A stretch of DNA of 33,032 nt from a virus: positions 1 through 33,032 of IMG/VR virus record IMGVR_UViG_3300017726_000035, one strand, 5' to 3'. The position numbers were made by a program, and so were the translations under genes. Positions 1 through 7,612 of the stretch are shown piece by piece (within the stretch, counting starts at the first letter, position 1; each line of letters starts with the position of its first letter). The notes under the pieces are model-generated. The model made no database searches, was not told the DNA's origin, and saw only the letters and a list, made by a program, of their open reading frames with translations.

Positions 1-54
1 ACTGATTACGATTTATTACCAAGTAAACATCCTAAATCACCAAAAAAGAAATAA
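1..54 (+). CDS. 3' end of the prohead protease gene (repeat copy)
   Basis: Position 1 is a codon start of the gene that is complete at 31425-32963. This copy holds its last 17 codons, a basic tail ending in PKSPKKK, and the TAA at 52-54. It is not a separate gene. Confidence 0.93.
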   Translation, partial: TDYDLLPSKHPKSPKKK

Positions 55-123
55 TATGAAAAGTAAAAAATTTGTAACACCTAGCAGAACAAGTCCTAAA
101 AATACTAAACGTGGTTGTCTTTG
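1..123. repeat. Terminal direct repeat, left copy (circular overlap)
   Basis: Bases 1-123 are identical to 32910-33032. The repeat contains the last 17 codons and stop of the protease gene and the first 68 bases of the next small gene, with reading frames intact across the junction. This is what an assembler leaves when a circular or circularly permuted genome is written as a line. It could also be a short physical terminal repeat, but its position inside genes and its length close to a k-mer size make an assembly overlap more likely. The unit length is 32,909 bp. Confidence 0.93.
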
Positions 124-208
124 TCCAGATGGAAAAAGATACAGCAGAAAGTGTTGTGATGGTTCACTACAAGCTCAAGGAATAGGTTCTACTAGAGGCA
201 GTAATTAA
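56..208 (+). CDS. Small Cys-rich phage protein, 50 aa
   Basis: ATG at 56 follows the protease stop by one base; stop TAA at 206-208. The N-terminal 20 residues are basic and Ser/Thr-rich (MKSKKFVTPSRTSPKNTKRG). The C-terminal half has four cysteines in a CLC...CC pattern, then DGSLQAQGIG. I recall such a Cys-Leu-Cys, Cys-Cys-Asp-Gly, Gln-Gly-Ile-Gly tail in small proteins of Bacteroidota phages and prophages, but no function is known to me. Its place between prohead protease and scaffold-like gene suggests a virion or assembly role, which is inference. The four cysteines could bind a metal. The gene is closed by an intrinsic terminator, so it is the last gene of the tail/protease transcript. 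The first 68 bases recur at 32965-33032. Confidence 0.72.
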   Translation: MKSKKFVTPSRTSPKNTKRGCLCPDGKRYSRKCCDGSLQAQGIGSTRGSN

Positions 209-211
209 AAG

Positions 212-238
212 AGCCACTCTTTTGAAGTGGCTTTTTTG
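212..238 (+). terminator. Intrinsic terminator ending the tail/protease operon
   Basis: A 7-bp stem, AGCCACT (212-218) with AGTGGCT (226-232), has a 7-base loop and is followed by a T-run (232-237). It lies four bases after the small Cys-rich gene and before the converging minus-strand gene. It would stop rightward transcription coming from the tail genes. Confidence 0.85.
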
Positions 239-257
239 TTTTAGTTATTTTTTTTAT

Positions 258-611
258 TTAACGTAAATTGTTTTTGTTATAAACATTAAATTTATCTTCT
301 ATAAGCTTTCTATCTTTTGATGTTTCAATTGCATCTTCTATCTCTTGCTTGTATTTTTCAGTTTCTTTTTGTGTCATAAAATGTGTATCTCCATAAAATA
401 TTTGCATATAATCTAGTTCATGTCTATTTACTATGTCACTTGTTGTTATTAAAAGGGTTTTCCATTGACTTAATGTTAAATCCTGTACGTCAGTATTACT
501 TATTAAAAAGTCTGTGCATAAATCAACTAAGTCAGGAAATTTAATGAATTGTTCTTTTAAACCGTTTTTAAATTTTGGTCTTAATCTGTTGTATAAATTA
601 TATAGTTTCAT
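258..611 (-). CDS. Unknown protein, 117 aa; only minus-strand gene
   Basis: Reading is on the minus strand with ATG at 611-609. The start is preceded by an A/C-rich leader, AAAAAACAAACAAA, the same leader seen before the genes at 22207 and 22434, which supports both the gene and the start. The protein is hydrophilic and mostly helical-looking, with no signal peptide or membrane segment, and it has a charged Lys/Glu-rich C-terminal third. I do not recognise the family. It converges on the terminator at 212-238 and diverges from the capsid operon, so it forms its own one-gene transcript. Such isolated, opposite genes are often accessory (moron-type) genes or regulators; that is inference. Confidence 0.72.
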   Translation of the reverse strand: MKLYNLYNRLRPKFKNGLKEQFIKFPDLVDLCTDFLISNTDVQDLTLSQWKTLLITTSDIVNRHELDYMQIFYGDTHFMTQKETEKYKQEIEDAIETSKDRKLIEDKFNVYNKNNLR

Positions 612-636
612 TTTGTTTGTTTTTTAAATTACAGTG

Positions 637-666
637 TAAATATAAATATAAATATTTAATAAACAA
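637..666 (-). promoter_or_regulatory. Putative promoter of the minus-strand gene
   Basis: On the minus strand, TTG (666-664) is followed after 19 bases by TATATTTA (644-637), close to the Bacteroidota consensus TTG, 17-21 bp, TAnnTTTG. A start near 630 would give a leader of about 20 bases. A second TATATTTA register overlaps it at 650-643. The area is very AT-rich, so chance matches are possible. Confidence 0.5.
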
Positions 667-671
667 GCATT

Positions 672-740
672 TTATAAAAAAAGTTTAAAAAAAAATATAA
701 CAGTTGCTATTCTCGAACGTTATTATAGGTATATACTCAA
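672..740 (+). promoter_or_regulatory. Putative promoter region of the capsid operon
   Basis: The divergent spacer must carry a rightward promoter because a terminator and an opposing gene lie upstream. The 15 bases at 672-686 (TTATAAAAAAAGTTT) are identical to 22127-22141 in the promoter at 22.15 kb. A TTG at 704-706 is followed by a TATAGG/TATATAC stretch at 724-736. There is no good TAnnTTTG, so this may be a phage-specific late promoter. The exact boxes are uncertain. Confidence 0.4.
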
Positions 741-743
741 ATT

Positions 744-1379
744 ATGAAAGCAAACGAAATACTAAACAAAATAAAAAATATTGTTGGTGAGAAGACAGAA
801 CTTTCTGAAACAAAAATTGAGATGGCTGAAATTAAGCTAGAAAACGGAACTGTACTAGTTGCAGAATCATTTGAAGCAGGAAAATCAATATTCATAAAAA
901 CCGAAGATGAAGAAGTGGCTTTGCCAGTTGGTGAATATGAATTAGAAGATGGAAGAGTTTTAGCAGTCTCAGAAGAAGGACTAATCGACAGTATTAAAGA
1001 AGCTATCAAAGAAGAGATGGCTGATGAAGAAGCATCAGAAGAATCTAACGAAGAAACTAAAGAAGTTGAAACAGAGTTAGAAGAAGAGGATGAGAAAAAA
1101 GAAGAAATGGAATATGTAACTAAACAAGAATTTGCTGAGGCAGTTGAAGAAATCAAAGCAATGATTGAAAAAATGGGTTACAAAGATAAAGACGAAATGA
1201 GTGAAGAAGTTACTGAAAAAGTAGAAGAAACAAAAGAAGAACTTTCTGCAGTTGCTCCTGAACCTGTAAAACATAATCCTGAAGCGAAAGTAGATAATAA
1301 AATAAATTTTAAAATCTCTAGCAATAGAGTTGAAACTACTAGAGACAGGGTTTTTAATAAAATTTTTAATAATAAATAA
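744..1379 (+). CDS. Acidic scaffold-like head assembly protein, 211 aa
   Basis: This 211-residue protein sits 11 bases before the major capsid gene. Residues about 28-75 form a beta-rich region typical of Bacteroidota phage head operons: a Glu/Lys/Leu stretch with NGTVLVAE, then ALPVGEYELEDGR. Residues about 85-165 are extremely Glu/Lys-rich and should be helical coiled coil. The C-terminus is basic (DRVFNKIFNNK). An acidic, helical protein with a basic tail just before the capsid gene is the usual form of a capsid scaffold, whose basic C-terminus docks on the shell. No protease domain is present here, so scaffold and protease functions are on separate genes. It could instead be a minor head or decoration protein. 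Confidence 0.62.
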   Translation: MKANEILNKIKNIVGEKTELSETKIEMAEIKLENGTVLVAESFEAGKSIFIKTEDEEVALPVGEYELEDGRVLAVSEEGLIDSIKEAIKEEMADEEASEESNEETKEVETELEEEDEKKEEMEYVTKQEFAEAVEEIKAMIEKMGYKDKDEMSEEVTEKVEETKEELSAVAPEPVKHNPEAKVDNKINFKISSNRVETTRDRVFNKIFNNK

Positions 1380-1390
1380 AACATAAAAAA

Positions 1391-2338
1391 ATGGCGGAAA
1401 AAAGTTTAAATAGCCTATCTACTACCTATGCAGGAGAGTTTGCAGGACAATATATTTCTGCAGCACTTTTGAGTGCTAACACTATCGACAAAGGTGGTAT
1501 AGAAGTAAAACCAAATATCAAGTATAAATCAGTAATGAAGAAAGTTGCTACAGGCTCATCTGTAATAGGAAATGCAGCATGTGACTTTTCTGGAACTGCT
1601 GACCAAGTTACTATTACTGAAAGAATATTACAACCTGAGGAGTTCCAAGTGAACCTCGAGTTTTGTAAGCAAGATTTCCAAGAAGATTGGGAAGCAGTAC
1701 AAATGGGATATTCAGCATTTGATAAAATGCCTCCTAAATTTTCAGATTTCATTATTGGACATGTTGCTGGATTAGTAGCTGAAAAAACTGAGAACAACAT
1801 TTGGCAGGGAGTTAATGCAAACGCAGGAGAGTTTGATGGATTAGTAACTTTAGCTACAGCAGACTCAGACGTATTAGATGTAACTACATCTGAAACTTCA
1901 ATTACATCTGCTAACATTATTGGAGAATTAGGAAAAATCGTTGATTTAGTTCCTTCTTCACTTTACAACAAAGAAGATTTACATATTTACCTACCTCAAA
2001 ACATGGCTAGAGCTTATGTTAGAGCACTCGGTGGATTTGCTTCTGGTGTTGGTTCTAATGGTACAGATGCAAAAGGAACACAATGGTACAATGCAGGTGG
2101 ACAACTATCTTTTGATGGTGTAAAAATCTTTGTTGCTAATGGTTTAGCTGACAACAAAGCAATGGCGGCTCAAAAATCTAACTTATACTTTGGTACTGGT
2201 TTATTATCAGACATGAACGAAGTAAAGGTTCTAGATATGGCAGACATTGACGGAAGTCAGAATGTTAGAGTTGTGATGAGATTTACTTCTGGAGTTCAGT
2301 ACGGAATTGGTTCTGATATTGTTCTTTACTCTATATAA
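1391..2338 (+). CDS. Major capsid protein, 315 aa
   Basis: The length, the position after the scaffold-like gene and before tail-tube and portal genes, and the sequence character fit the major capsid protein of Bacteroidota siphoviruses. Recognisable stretches are the N-terminal LSTTYAGEFAGQYISAALL, a GGIEVKPNIKYK strand and the FCKQDFQEDWEAVQMG segment. The C-terminal half is rich in Gly, Val and short strands, as expected for an HK97-type fold, though that fold is inferred. The protein builds the icosahedral shell around the portal. It is followed by a stable hairpin without a U-tract (2351-2370), which may protect the abundant capsid mRNA or reduce read-through. Confidence 0.85.
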   Translation: MAEKSLNSLSTTYAGEFAGQYISAALLSANTIDKGGIEVKPNIKYKSVMKKVATGSSVIGNAACDFSGTADQVTITERILQPEEFQVNLEFCKQDFQEDWEAVQMGYSAFDKMPPKFSDFIIGHVAGLVAEKTENNIWQGVNANAGEFDGLVTLATADSDVLDVTTSETSITSANIIGELGKIVDLVPSSLYNKEDLHIYLPQNMARAYVRALGGFASGVGSNGTDAKGTQWYNAGGQLSFDGVKIFVANGLADNKAMAAQKSNLYFGTGLLSDMNEVKVLDMADIDGSQNVRVVMRFTSGVQYGIGSDIVLYSI

Positions 2339-2350
2339 TTAATTAATAAC

Positions 2351-2370
2351 AGGGAGCTGAAATGCTCCCT
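2351..2370 (+). promoter_or_regulatory. Hairpin after the capsid gene
   Basis: A perfect 7-bp GC-rich stem, AGGGAGC (2351-2357) with GCTCCCT (2364-2370), closes a 6-base loop. It lies in the 49-base gap after the capsid gene. No T-run follows, so it is not a classic terminator. An mRNA-stabilising or attenuating hairpin is the likeliest reading. Confidence 0.55.
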
Positions 2371-2387
2371 TATCTAAACTTTAAAAA

Positions 2388-2933
2388 ATGGCGTGTGATT
2401 TATCAATAGGTAGAGCTCTGAACTGCAAGGATGTAATCGGTGGTATTGTAAGAGCTTGGTTCGTAGATTTTGGCGAATTAGGCACAGTAACATTAACAGA
2501 CGATGAAATTACTGCATTATCAGGAACTATTACTGCTCTACAATATGATTTGAAAGGAACTAATTCCTTAGAAACTGCAGTAAACAGCTCGAGAGAAAAT
2601 GGAACTACTTTCTATGAAAGTACTCTTACTTTGAGCTTACCAAAATTAACTAAAGAGGACCACAAGGAATTAAAATTAATGGCTTTTGGTCGTCCTCATG
2701 TTTGTGTAGAGGATAGAAACGGAAACTTTTTCCAGTTAGGTTTGTATCATGGATGTGAAGTTACTGGTGGAACTATTGCTACTGGAACTGAATTTGGAGA
2801 CATGAGTGGTTACACTTTGACATTAACATCTCAAGAGGCTTTACCACCGAACTTTATTTCTGGTGGAACATCTTCTGACCCTTATGCGGGAACTGGTGCT
2901 ACTGTTACTGTAACTGTAGGAACAAATAGTTAA
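2388..2933 (+). CDS. Major tail / tail-tube-like protein, 181 aa
   Basis: A 181-residue, beta-rich protein with an N-terminal MACDLSIGRALNCKD and many short Thr/Gly strands, e.g. SSRENGTTFYESTLTLSLPK, followed by HKELKLMAFGRP. I recall the ESTLTLSLPKL...D...LKLMA pattern from putative tail-tube proteins of Bacteroidota phages. Tube subunits are usually 130-250 residues, so the length fits. The low-complexity Gly/Thr C-terminus (after about residue 155) may be exposed. It is flanked by the capsid hairpin and a strong terminator, so it is the last gene of a three-gene, high-expression unit with scaffold and capsid. A minor head protein is the alternative. Confidence 0.6.
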   Translation: MACDLSIGRALNCKDVIGGIVRAWFVDFGELGTVTLTDDEITALSGTITALQYDLKGTNSLETAVNSSRENGTTFYESTLTLSLPKLTKEDHKELKLMAFGRPHVCVEDRNGNFFQLGLYHGCEVTGGTIATGTEFGDMSGYTLTLTSQEALPPNFISGGTSSDPYAGTGATVTVTVGTNS

Positions 2934-2985
2934 AAGAATATACAATTAACATAATTGTGTAATTTTCGTAATATATAGTTGATTG

Positions 2986-3017
2986 AGGGGAGGAAGTGAT
3001 TAGCCTCCCCTTTTTTA
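2986..3017 (+). terminator. Strong intrinsic terminator after the tail-tube gene
   Basis: An 8-bp stem, AGGGGAGG (2986-2993) with CCTCCCCT (3004-3011), has a 10-base loop and runs directly into a T-tract (3011-3016). It ends the scaffold-capsid-tube transcript just before the gene at 3026. Genes further right are then transcribed by read-through or from an unseen promoter. Confidence 0.88.
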
Positions 3018-3025
3018 TTTAAAAT

Positions 3026-3379
3026 ATGCAAGTAGTAAAATCAAGTGGAACAAGAATTATTAACTTTATACCTAGAGAGTTAATCTCAGACAGCAAGACT
3101 TATAAGCTAGTGATAAAATCAGAAGCGAAAAATAAAGTTATTAATACAGATAATGATGCTACTTTTACAGAATTAGCTTATTATTACCAATATTCAACCA
3201 CTCAAGCATTGGTTGAAAACAATTACTATACTATTACGATTACTAATATTACGGATAATAAAATAATTTTTAAGGATAAAATGTATTGCTCAGACCAAAC
3301 ACTTTCAGACTATGAAATTTCAAATGGTGTTTACATAGAGCAGAGTACAGGAGATAACGAATTTGTATATTATGGATAA
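3026..3379 (+). CDS. Small beta-rich protein before the portal, 117 aa
   Basis: ATG at 3026 lies just after a terminator T-tract. The protein looks all-beta: alternating Ile/Val/Tyr/Thr strands such as YYTITITNITDNKIIFKDKM, with no signal peptide and no membrane segment. Its last codons overlap the start of the portal gene (ATG at 3372, stop 3377-3379), so the two are translationally coupled. I associate small proteins of this form (beta start RIINFIPRE, later strand IIFKDKMYCSDQ) with head and tail regions of Bacteroidota phages, but the function is unknown. Coupling to the portal suggests a virion or connector role; that is inference. Confidence 0.68.
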   Translation: MQVVKSSGTRIINFIPRELISDSKTYKLVIKSEAKNKVINTDNDATFTELAYYYQYSTTQALVENNYYTITITNITDNKIIFKDKMYCSDQTLSDYEISNGVYIEQSTGDNEFVYYG

Positions 3380-5141
3380 CTTACATTTAATACAATTAAA
3401 TCAATACGAAAGACCAACAATTACCGAAGAGCGTAATAAAGATTACGTTTCAATTGGTGATAATAATGACTACTATCAAGATTTGATTAATGCTTACATG
3501 GATAGCACAACTAATCAAGCGGTAATAAATGGAGTAGTAAATCAAATATACGGAAAAGGATTAGAGGCTACTGATTCAGCAGAAAAGCCAGACCAGTATG
3601 CACAAATGAAAAGCCTTATAAAAAGTGATTGTCTTAGAAAGGTTTGTCAAGATTTAAAATTATTAGGTGAAGCAAGTTTTCAAATTACTTATGCAGGTAA
3701 TAAAATTTCATCAGTAACTCATTTTCCAAGAGAAACATTACGTGCTGAAAAAATGAATGATGGAGAAATAAAGAATTATTTTTATGCTCCAGACTGGACA
3801 AAAGTTGATAGAAATACAGTATTAAAAAAGTTTCCTGTATTTGGAAGTGGTGCTCAAAATGAAATATACATTATAAAAAGATATGTCACTGGGTTTTATT
3901 ATTACTCTCCTGCAGATTATAATACTGCTTACGCAACACTAGAAAACGAAATTGCTTGTTATCTAATTAATGACACTCAGAATGGTTTTTCAGGAACAAA
4001 GGTTGTAAACTTTAACAACGGAGTGCCAGATAGAGAAAAACAATTAGCAATAAAAAATGATGTAATGAATAAACTCACTGGTAGTTATGGTGAGAAAGTT
4101 ATCGTTGCATTTAACAATAATGCAGAAAGTAAAACAACTATTGAGGATATTCCACTTGACAATGCTCCTCAGCATTACGAATATCTAAGTGCTGAATGTA
4201 GTAGAAAGATTATGCTTACTCACAGAGTTACTTCTCCGTTATTAATTGGTCTAAGAGATGGCAATAATGGTTTAGGAAATAATGCTGATGAGATACAAAA
4301 CGCTAGTAGGTTATTTAATAACGTAGTAATCCAACCTTATCAGAATTTATTAATTGATTCTTTAGATGAAATACTAGCAGTAAATGGAATTAGTTTAAAT
4401 CTATATTTCAAAACAATTGAACCTCTTGAATTTATGGATTTAGAGGATATTGATAATGAGGAGGTAGAGGAAGAACAAACAGGAATTAAAGATGAGGAAA
4501 CTAAATCTGAATTGTTATCTAGCCCTAAAACGTGTTTTCATGACGTCTCAGACGATAAATTAAATATTATAGCCAATGATATAATAAGCTGTGGAGAAGA
4601 CGAGGAAATTGAAGGATATGAGCTTATTGATAGTCAGTTAGCGACAGACGATGAGGATAATATAATCAGTCACTTCAATTTTGCTAGTGTAGTCAAATCA
4701 TCTCCGCAAAGAAAAAGTGAGCAAGACACCTCTTTATTTAAGGTAAGATATAAATATTTCCCTGCACAAGTAGGAGAAAAAAGCAGGGAGTTTTGCAGAA
4801 AGATGGTGAAAGCTAATAAAGTATATAGAAAAGAAGATTTAGATAAACAAAGCGGTGCTAACTCTGAACTAGCCGCATCTGGAGAATCTACATATAATAT
4901 TTGGCTTTATAAAGGTGGTGCAAATTGTGGACATGCTTGGATAAGGAATATTTATCTAAGAAAAAATAATAGAAAAATAAGTGTAGGACAGGCTAGAAAA
5001 ATGATTACTTCTTTACCTATAAAAGATGGAGAAAGAGATAAAGCAAGGTATGAAGAAAACGATAAAAAAGTTGCTCAAAGACCAATAGATATGCCTAACA
5101 ATGGTTATAAAAATCCAAGAACTAAAAAGAAAAAGAAATGA
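3372..5141 (+). CDS. Portal protein with a C-terminal head-morphogenesis-like extension, 589 aa
   Basis: Start ATG at 3372 is preferred over the in-frame TTG at 3363 because it overlaps the upstream stop as ATGGATAA. Residues about 1-390 have portal character: an alpha/beta core with LIKSDCLRKVCQDLKLLGEASFQ and the HRVTSPLLIGLRDGNNGLGN segment, which fits the portal clip/stem area where phage portals carry conserved Gly/Asn loops. An acidic linker (about 395-470) follows. The C-terminal ~120 residues contain FKVRYKYFPAQ, SREFCRKMVKANKVYRKEDL and CGHAWIRN, ending in a Lys tail. That Cys/His-containing end resembles the head-morphogenesis (MuF-like) extensions found on Bacteroidota portals. The portal forms the dodecameric packaging channel. 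The large terminase is far away, at 20.4 kb. Confidence 0.78.
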   Translation: MDNLHLIQLNQYERPTITEERNKDYVSIGDNNDYYQDLINAYMDSTTNQAVINGVVNQIYGKGLEATDSAEKPDQYAQMKSLIKSDCLRKVCQDLKLLGEASFQITYAGNKISSVTHFPRETLRAEKMNDGEIKNYFYAPDWTKVDRNTVLKKFPVFGSGAQNEIYIIKRYVTGFYYYSPADYNTAYATLENEIACYLINDTQNGFSGTKVVNFNNGVPDREKQLAIKNDVMNKLTGSYGEKVIVAFNNNAESKTTIEDIPLDNAPQHYEYLSAECSRKIMLTHRVTSPLLIGLRDGNNGLGNNADEIQNASRLFNNVVIQPYQNLLIDSLDEILAVNGISLNLYFKTIEPLEFMDLEDIDNEEVEEEQTGIKDEETKSELLSSPKTCFHDVSDDKLNIIANDIISCGEDEEIEGYELIDSQLATDDEDNIISHFNFASVVKSSPQRKSEQDTSLFKVRYKYFPAQVGEKSREFCRKMVKANKVYRKEDLDKQSGANSELAASGESTYNIWLYKGGANCGHAWIRNIYLRKNNRKISVGQARKMITSLPIKDGERDKARYEENDKKVAQRPIDMPNNGYKNPRTKKKKK

Positions 5142-5641
5142 GTAAAGCCTTATTTGTAACCAGACATGATATTTCAGTATTCACTAATGCAAATGGTAAT
5201 ATTGATGATGACAAGATTCTACCATTTATTAATCAAGCTCAAGATATTCATATACAAAATTATCTAGGTACTGATTTATATGTCAAAATACAAAACGATA
5301 TTACATCAAGTAGCTTAACTGGAGACTATTTAAACTTAGTCAATGACTATATTAAGCCAATGCTTTTACACTGGTCAATGGTGGAATATTTACCCTATGC
5401 AGGAATCAATATTGCTAATGGTGGGGTATATACTAAGAATCCAGAAAATAGCACTCCTTTGAGTAGGAATGACGTAGATAAATTAGTTGAAAGAACGAGA
5501 ACGACCGCACAATTTTACACAAATAGATTCATAGATTTTATGCAAAACAATGCTCAATCTTTATTTCCAGAATATTACAGTAACAGCCAAGAGGATATGT
5601 ACCCTGATGATGTTGCTGATTTTGGAGGTTGGGTGCTTTAA
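5138..5641 (+). CDS. Head-tail connector-like protein, 167 aa
   Basis: The start overlaps the portal stop as ATGA, so it is co-translated with the portal. The first ~100 residues are helical, with an N-terminal DDDKILPFINQAQDIHIQNY stretch followed by LGTDLY and a later LHWSMVEYLPYAGI helix. This is the pattern of the small connector-like proteins (DUF6712 type) that follow portals in Bacteroidota phages. By analogy with gp6/gp15-type adaptors it would bind the portal and prepare it for tail joining. The family assignment is from memory of the pattern. Function is inferred from position and fold character. Confidence 0.65.
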   Translation: MSKALFVTRHDISVFTNANGNIDDDKILPFINQAQDIHIQNYLGTDLYVKIQNDITSSSLTGDYLNLVNDYIKPMLLHWSMVEYLPYAGINIANGGVYTKNPENSTPLSRNDVDKLVERTRTTAQFYTNRFIDFMQNNAQSLFPEYYSNSQEDMYPDDVADFGGWVL

Positions 5642-5651
5642 ATTTTAAGAT

Positions 5652-7214
5652 ATGCCAGATAACGAAATAGGATGGGGACAAGGAGCAACTAATAATGATA
5701 TTGAATGGGGAAAAGCCTATACAAATAATACTATTGGATTTGGTGCTGTTTATCCAAATTCTCCAAGTGGTGATACTGATTTAATTGGTGGTTCATCTGT
5801 TGAAGAACACATGAAGTTTGAAGTTACTGTTCCATCAAGCGACCTTTCAATGCAGTTTAGTATTGATGGAAGAACCTTTACAGGAGGTGCAGGTTATGCT
5901 TGGGGATATACTATTGATTGGGGAGATGGAACTACTTTTACTCAGCCTTATAGTGCTTCTTACTCCAAAACTCATACACACACTTACTCAAGTGCTAGTT
6001 CCTATACAATTACTATTGATTGGCAAAATGCTTTCAATAACACCAACGCTTATTACTCTATAATTATGAATAGTCTTCATAATTATAAACTTACAAAGTG
6101 GTTAAGTTGGGGAATACATTTTAAAATAGGAAGTTATAAATCTATGTTTTCGGGGTTAAGAAACATGGTAAATTACTCTAATGACTTTCCAACAGTTTGG
6201 AATGTTAATGGACCACTTGCTAGTCACAACTGGCTAGCAACTTTTGGAAACTGTGAGTCTTATAACTCACCAATAAATTTATCTGATTATAATGTAAGTC
6301 TATGGACGTCTAGTTCTAGGTATTCAAATACTTTTCAAAATATGTATAATCTACCTCAATTAACTTTACAAAATGAAACTATCAATAATGGAGCTTCTCA
6401 AAATCCATGGGTAGACGCTGGTTTTACGCAAAATGTAGGAAGAGATACCTCGTCTGGATGTTTGTTTCAATTTAGTGATATTAATGTGGAAGGAGCAGGA
6501 GCTAATAATTTGTTTGGACAAAGACTAGCACAACAAGCGTATTTACATAAAGAAAGTTATTTTAAGAATTTTACTTATGATACTTCATCAATGACCACAC
6601 ATGCTTCATTTAGTTCATTCTTTGGTGCTTGTTATATTAAAAATGTATCTGACAATGAAGATTTAACAATTGATTTTACTGGTTGGAAAACAACAAATAA
6701 TACAATTCTACCAATAAATCCATATCAATTCGCATCTCAAGGATTTAGAAAAGATGGAGCAACAACTACATCAGGAACTTTAACTATTGATATGACAAGT
6801 CCTTATGGCTTAGAATTTCATTATACAGCTAGAAATATGTTTTACGATATATATAACACGAGTAAATGGTCAGGATTAACTATAATTGGAGCTGGTAATT
6901 GGACTATTAATAATATTACTAATTCTAATGGATTAAGAAATATGTTTTATAATTGTGGCACATTAGATATTGATTTAACTAATTTTGATTTTACAGGAGT
7001 TTCTCAGTTAAATTCATTTCTAAATGGAAACACAGTTCTTACAACTTCAAGATATGAAGAAGCTTTATTGGCTTGGGATGCTAGTGGTGTTCAAAATATA
7101 GTAAATTTAAAAATGGCAGGTTCGCAATATACGGCAGGAAGTGCAGCGGAAACTGCAAAAAATAACTTAATAAATAATAAAGGCTGGTCTATTAATGATG
7201 GAGGTGCAGTTTAA
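5652..7214 (+). CDS. Tail-fibre-like adhesin with PKD-like and BspA-type repeats, 520 aa
   Basis: The N-terminal ~45 residues carry degenerate short repeats (GWGQGATNNDIEWG, then KAYTNNTIGFG). Residues about 85-120 match a PKD-like beta domain: DWGDGT, then HTHTYSSASSYTITID. The rest resembles surface proteins with BspA-type (DUF285) leucine-rich repeats, with repeated MF-x-N/G-L/C units such as MFSGLRNM and MFYNCGTL. It closes with the family's typical end: EALLAWDASGV, then AAETAKNNLINNKGWSINDG. These folds bind surface ligands in Bacteroidota, so a receptor-binding or tail-fibre role is likely. No signal peptide is present, as expected for a virion protein. It starts the host-interaction/lysis segment. 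Confidence 0.72.
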   Translation: MPDNEIGWGQGATNNDIEWGKAYTNNTIGFGAVYPNSPSGDTDLIGGSSVEEHMKFEVTVPSSDLSMQFSIDGRTFTGGAGYAWGYTIDWGDGTTFTQPYSASYSKTHTHTYSSASSYTITIDWQNAFNNTNAYYSIIMNSLHNYKLTKWLSWGIHFKIGSYKSMFSGLRNMVNYSNDFPTVWNVNGPLASHNWLATFGNCESYNSPINLSDYNVSLWTSSSRYSNTFQNMYNLPQLTLQNETINNGASQNPWVDAGFTQNVGRDTSSGCLFQFSDINVEGAGANNLFGQRLAQQAYLHKESYFKNFTYDTSSMTTHASFSSFFGACYIKNVSDNEDLTIDFTGWKTTNNTILPINPYQFASQGFRKDGATTTSGTLTIDMTSPYGLEFHYTARNMFYDIYNTSKWSGLTIIGAGNWTINNITNSNGLRNMFYNCGTLDIDLTNFDFTGVSQLNSFLNGNTVLTTSRYEEALLAWDASGVQNIVNLKMAGSQYTAGSAAETAKNNLINNKGWSINDGGAV

Positions 7215-7225
7215 AAAATAATATT

Positions 7226-7432
7226 ATGCAATGTTTAAAATTTCCTAGTGTAATAACTTACTTAATCACATTTAACAATGGTGATGTAAATGGTACAATT
7301 TACGTTGAAACTAATCAAGAATATTGTATGCCTGATTCATGGAGTAGTGAGGAGTTTACTAATAAAGATGAATATATTGAAAGATGCGAAGAGCTTGGTA
7401 TTGAGCCAGTTTTACCTATAGAAGAAGAATAA
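7226..7432 (+). CDS. Small protein following the tail fibre, 68 aa
   Basis: A 68-residue protein with an N-terminal beta stretch (VITYLITFNNGDVNGTIYVE) and an acidic C-terminus (LPIEEE). The ATG follows the fibre stop by 11 bases, and the stop is followed directly by the ATG of the next small gene (TAAATG). I do not recognise the family. A fibre-associated or virion-decoration protein is a guess from position only. Confidence 0.6.
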   Translation: MQCLKFPSVITYLITFNNGDVNGTIYVETNQEYCMPDSWSSEEFTNKDEYIERCEELGIEPVLPIEEE

Positions 7433-7612
7433 ATGGGTTTAGTAATAAATAGCACAACAGGAGTAATTGACGTTTCAGCAAGTACCGTTGGAACATACAA
7501 TGTAGTATATACTGTCGGCAATGTTTCTGCAACTACTCAAGTAACAATACAAGATTGTTCTAGTGGTGAAGATAGTGGAGACAGACAAGGTTCAAGAGAC
7601 GATGGCGGATAA
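7433..7612 (+). CDS. Single Ig-like surface repeat as a separate mini-gene, 59 aa
   Basis: ATG at 7433 follows the upstream TAA without a gap, and its stop overlaps the next ATG (ATGGCGGATAA). The first ~40 residues match one bacterial Ig-like repeat of the kind found in tandem in Bacteroidota surface proteins: INSTTGVIDVSAS, TVGTYNVVYTV, TTQVTIQ. The rest is a short acidic, Gly/Ser/Asp-rich tail. A repeat that normally occurs in arrays is here a whole gene. It may be a decoration protein or a remnant of a longer fibre. The coupling on both sides argues that it is translated. Confidence 0.62.
   Translation: MGLVINSTTGVIDVSASTVGTYNVVYTVGNVSATTQVTIQDCSSGEDSGDRQGSRDDGG

Noticed and set aside
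737-1156. Minus-strand open reading rich in Ser (139 codons)
   Set aside because: It is the complement of the Glu/Lys/Thr-rich scaffold-like gene; low-complexity GAA/ACT codons give few stops on the other strand.
1426-1917. Minus-strand open reading of 163 codons opposite the capsid gene
   Set aside because: It lies fully within a confident capsid gene, has no start signals and no family character.
5818-6063. Second-frame reading of 81 codons inside the fibre gene
   Set aside because: It is a Leu-rich frame-shadow of the Thr/Ser-rich PKD-like part; no coupling or leader.
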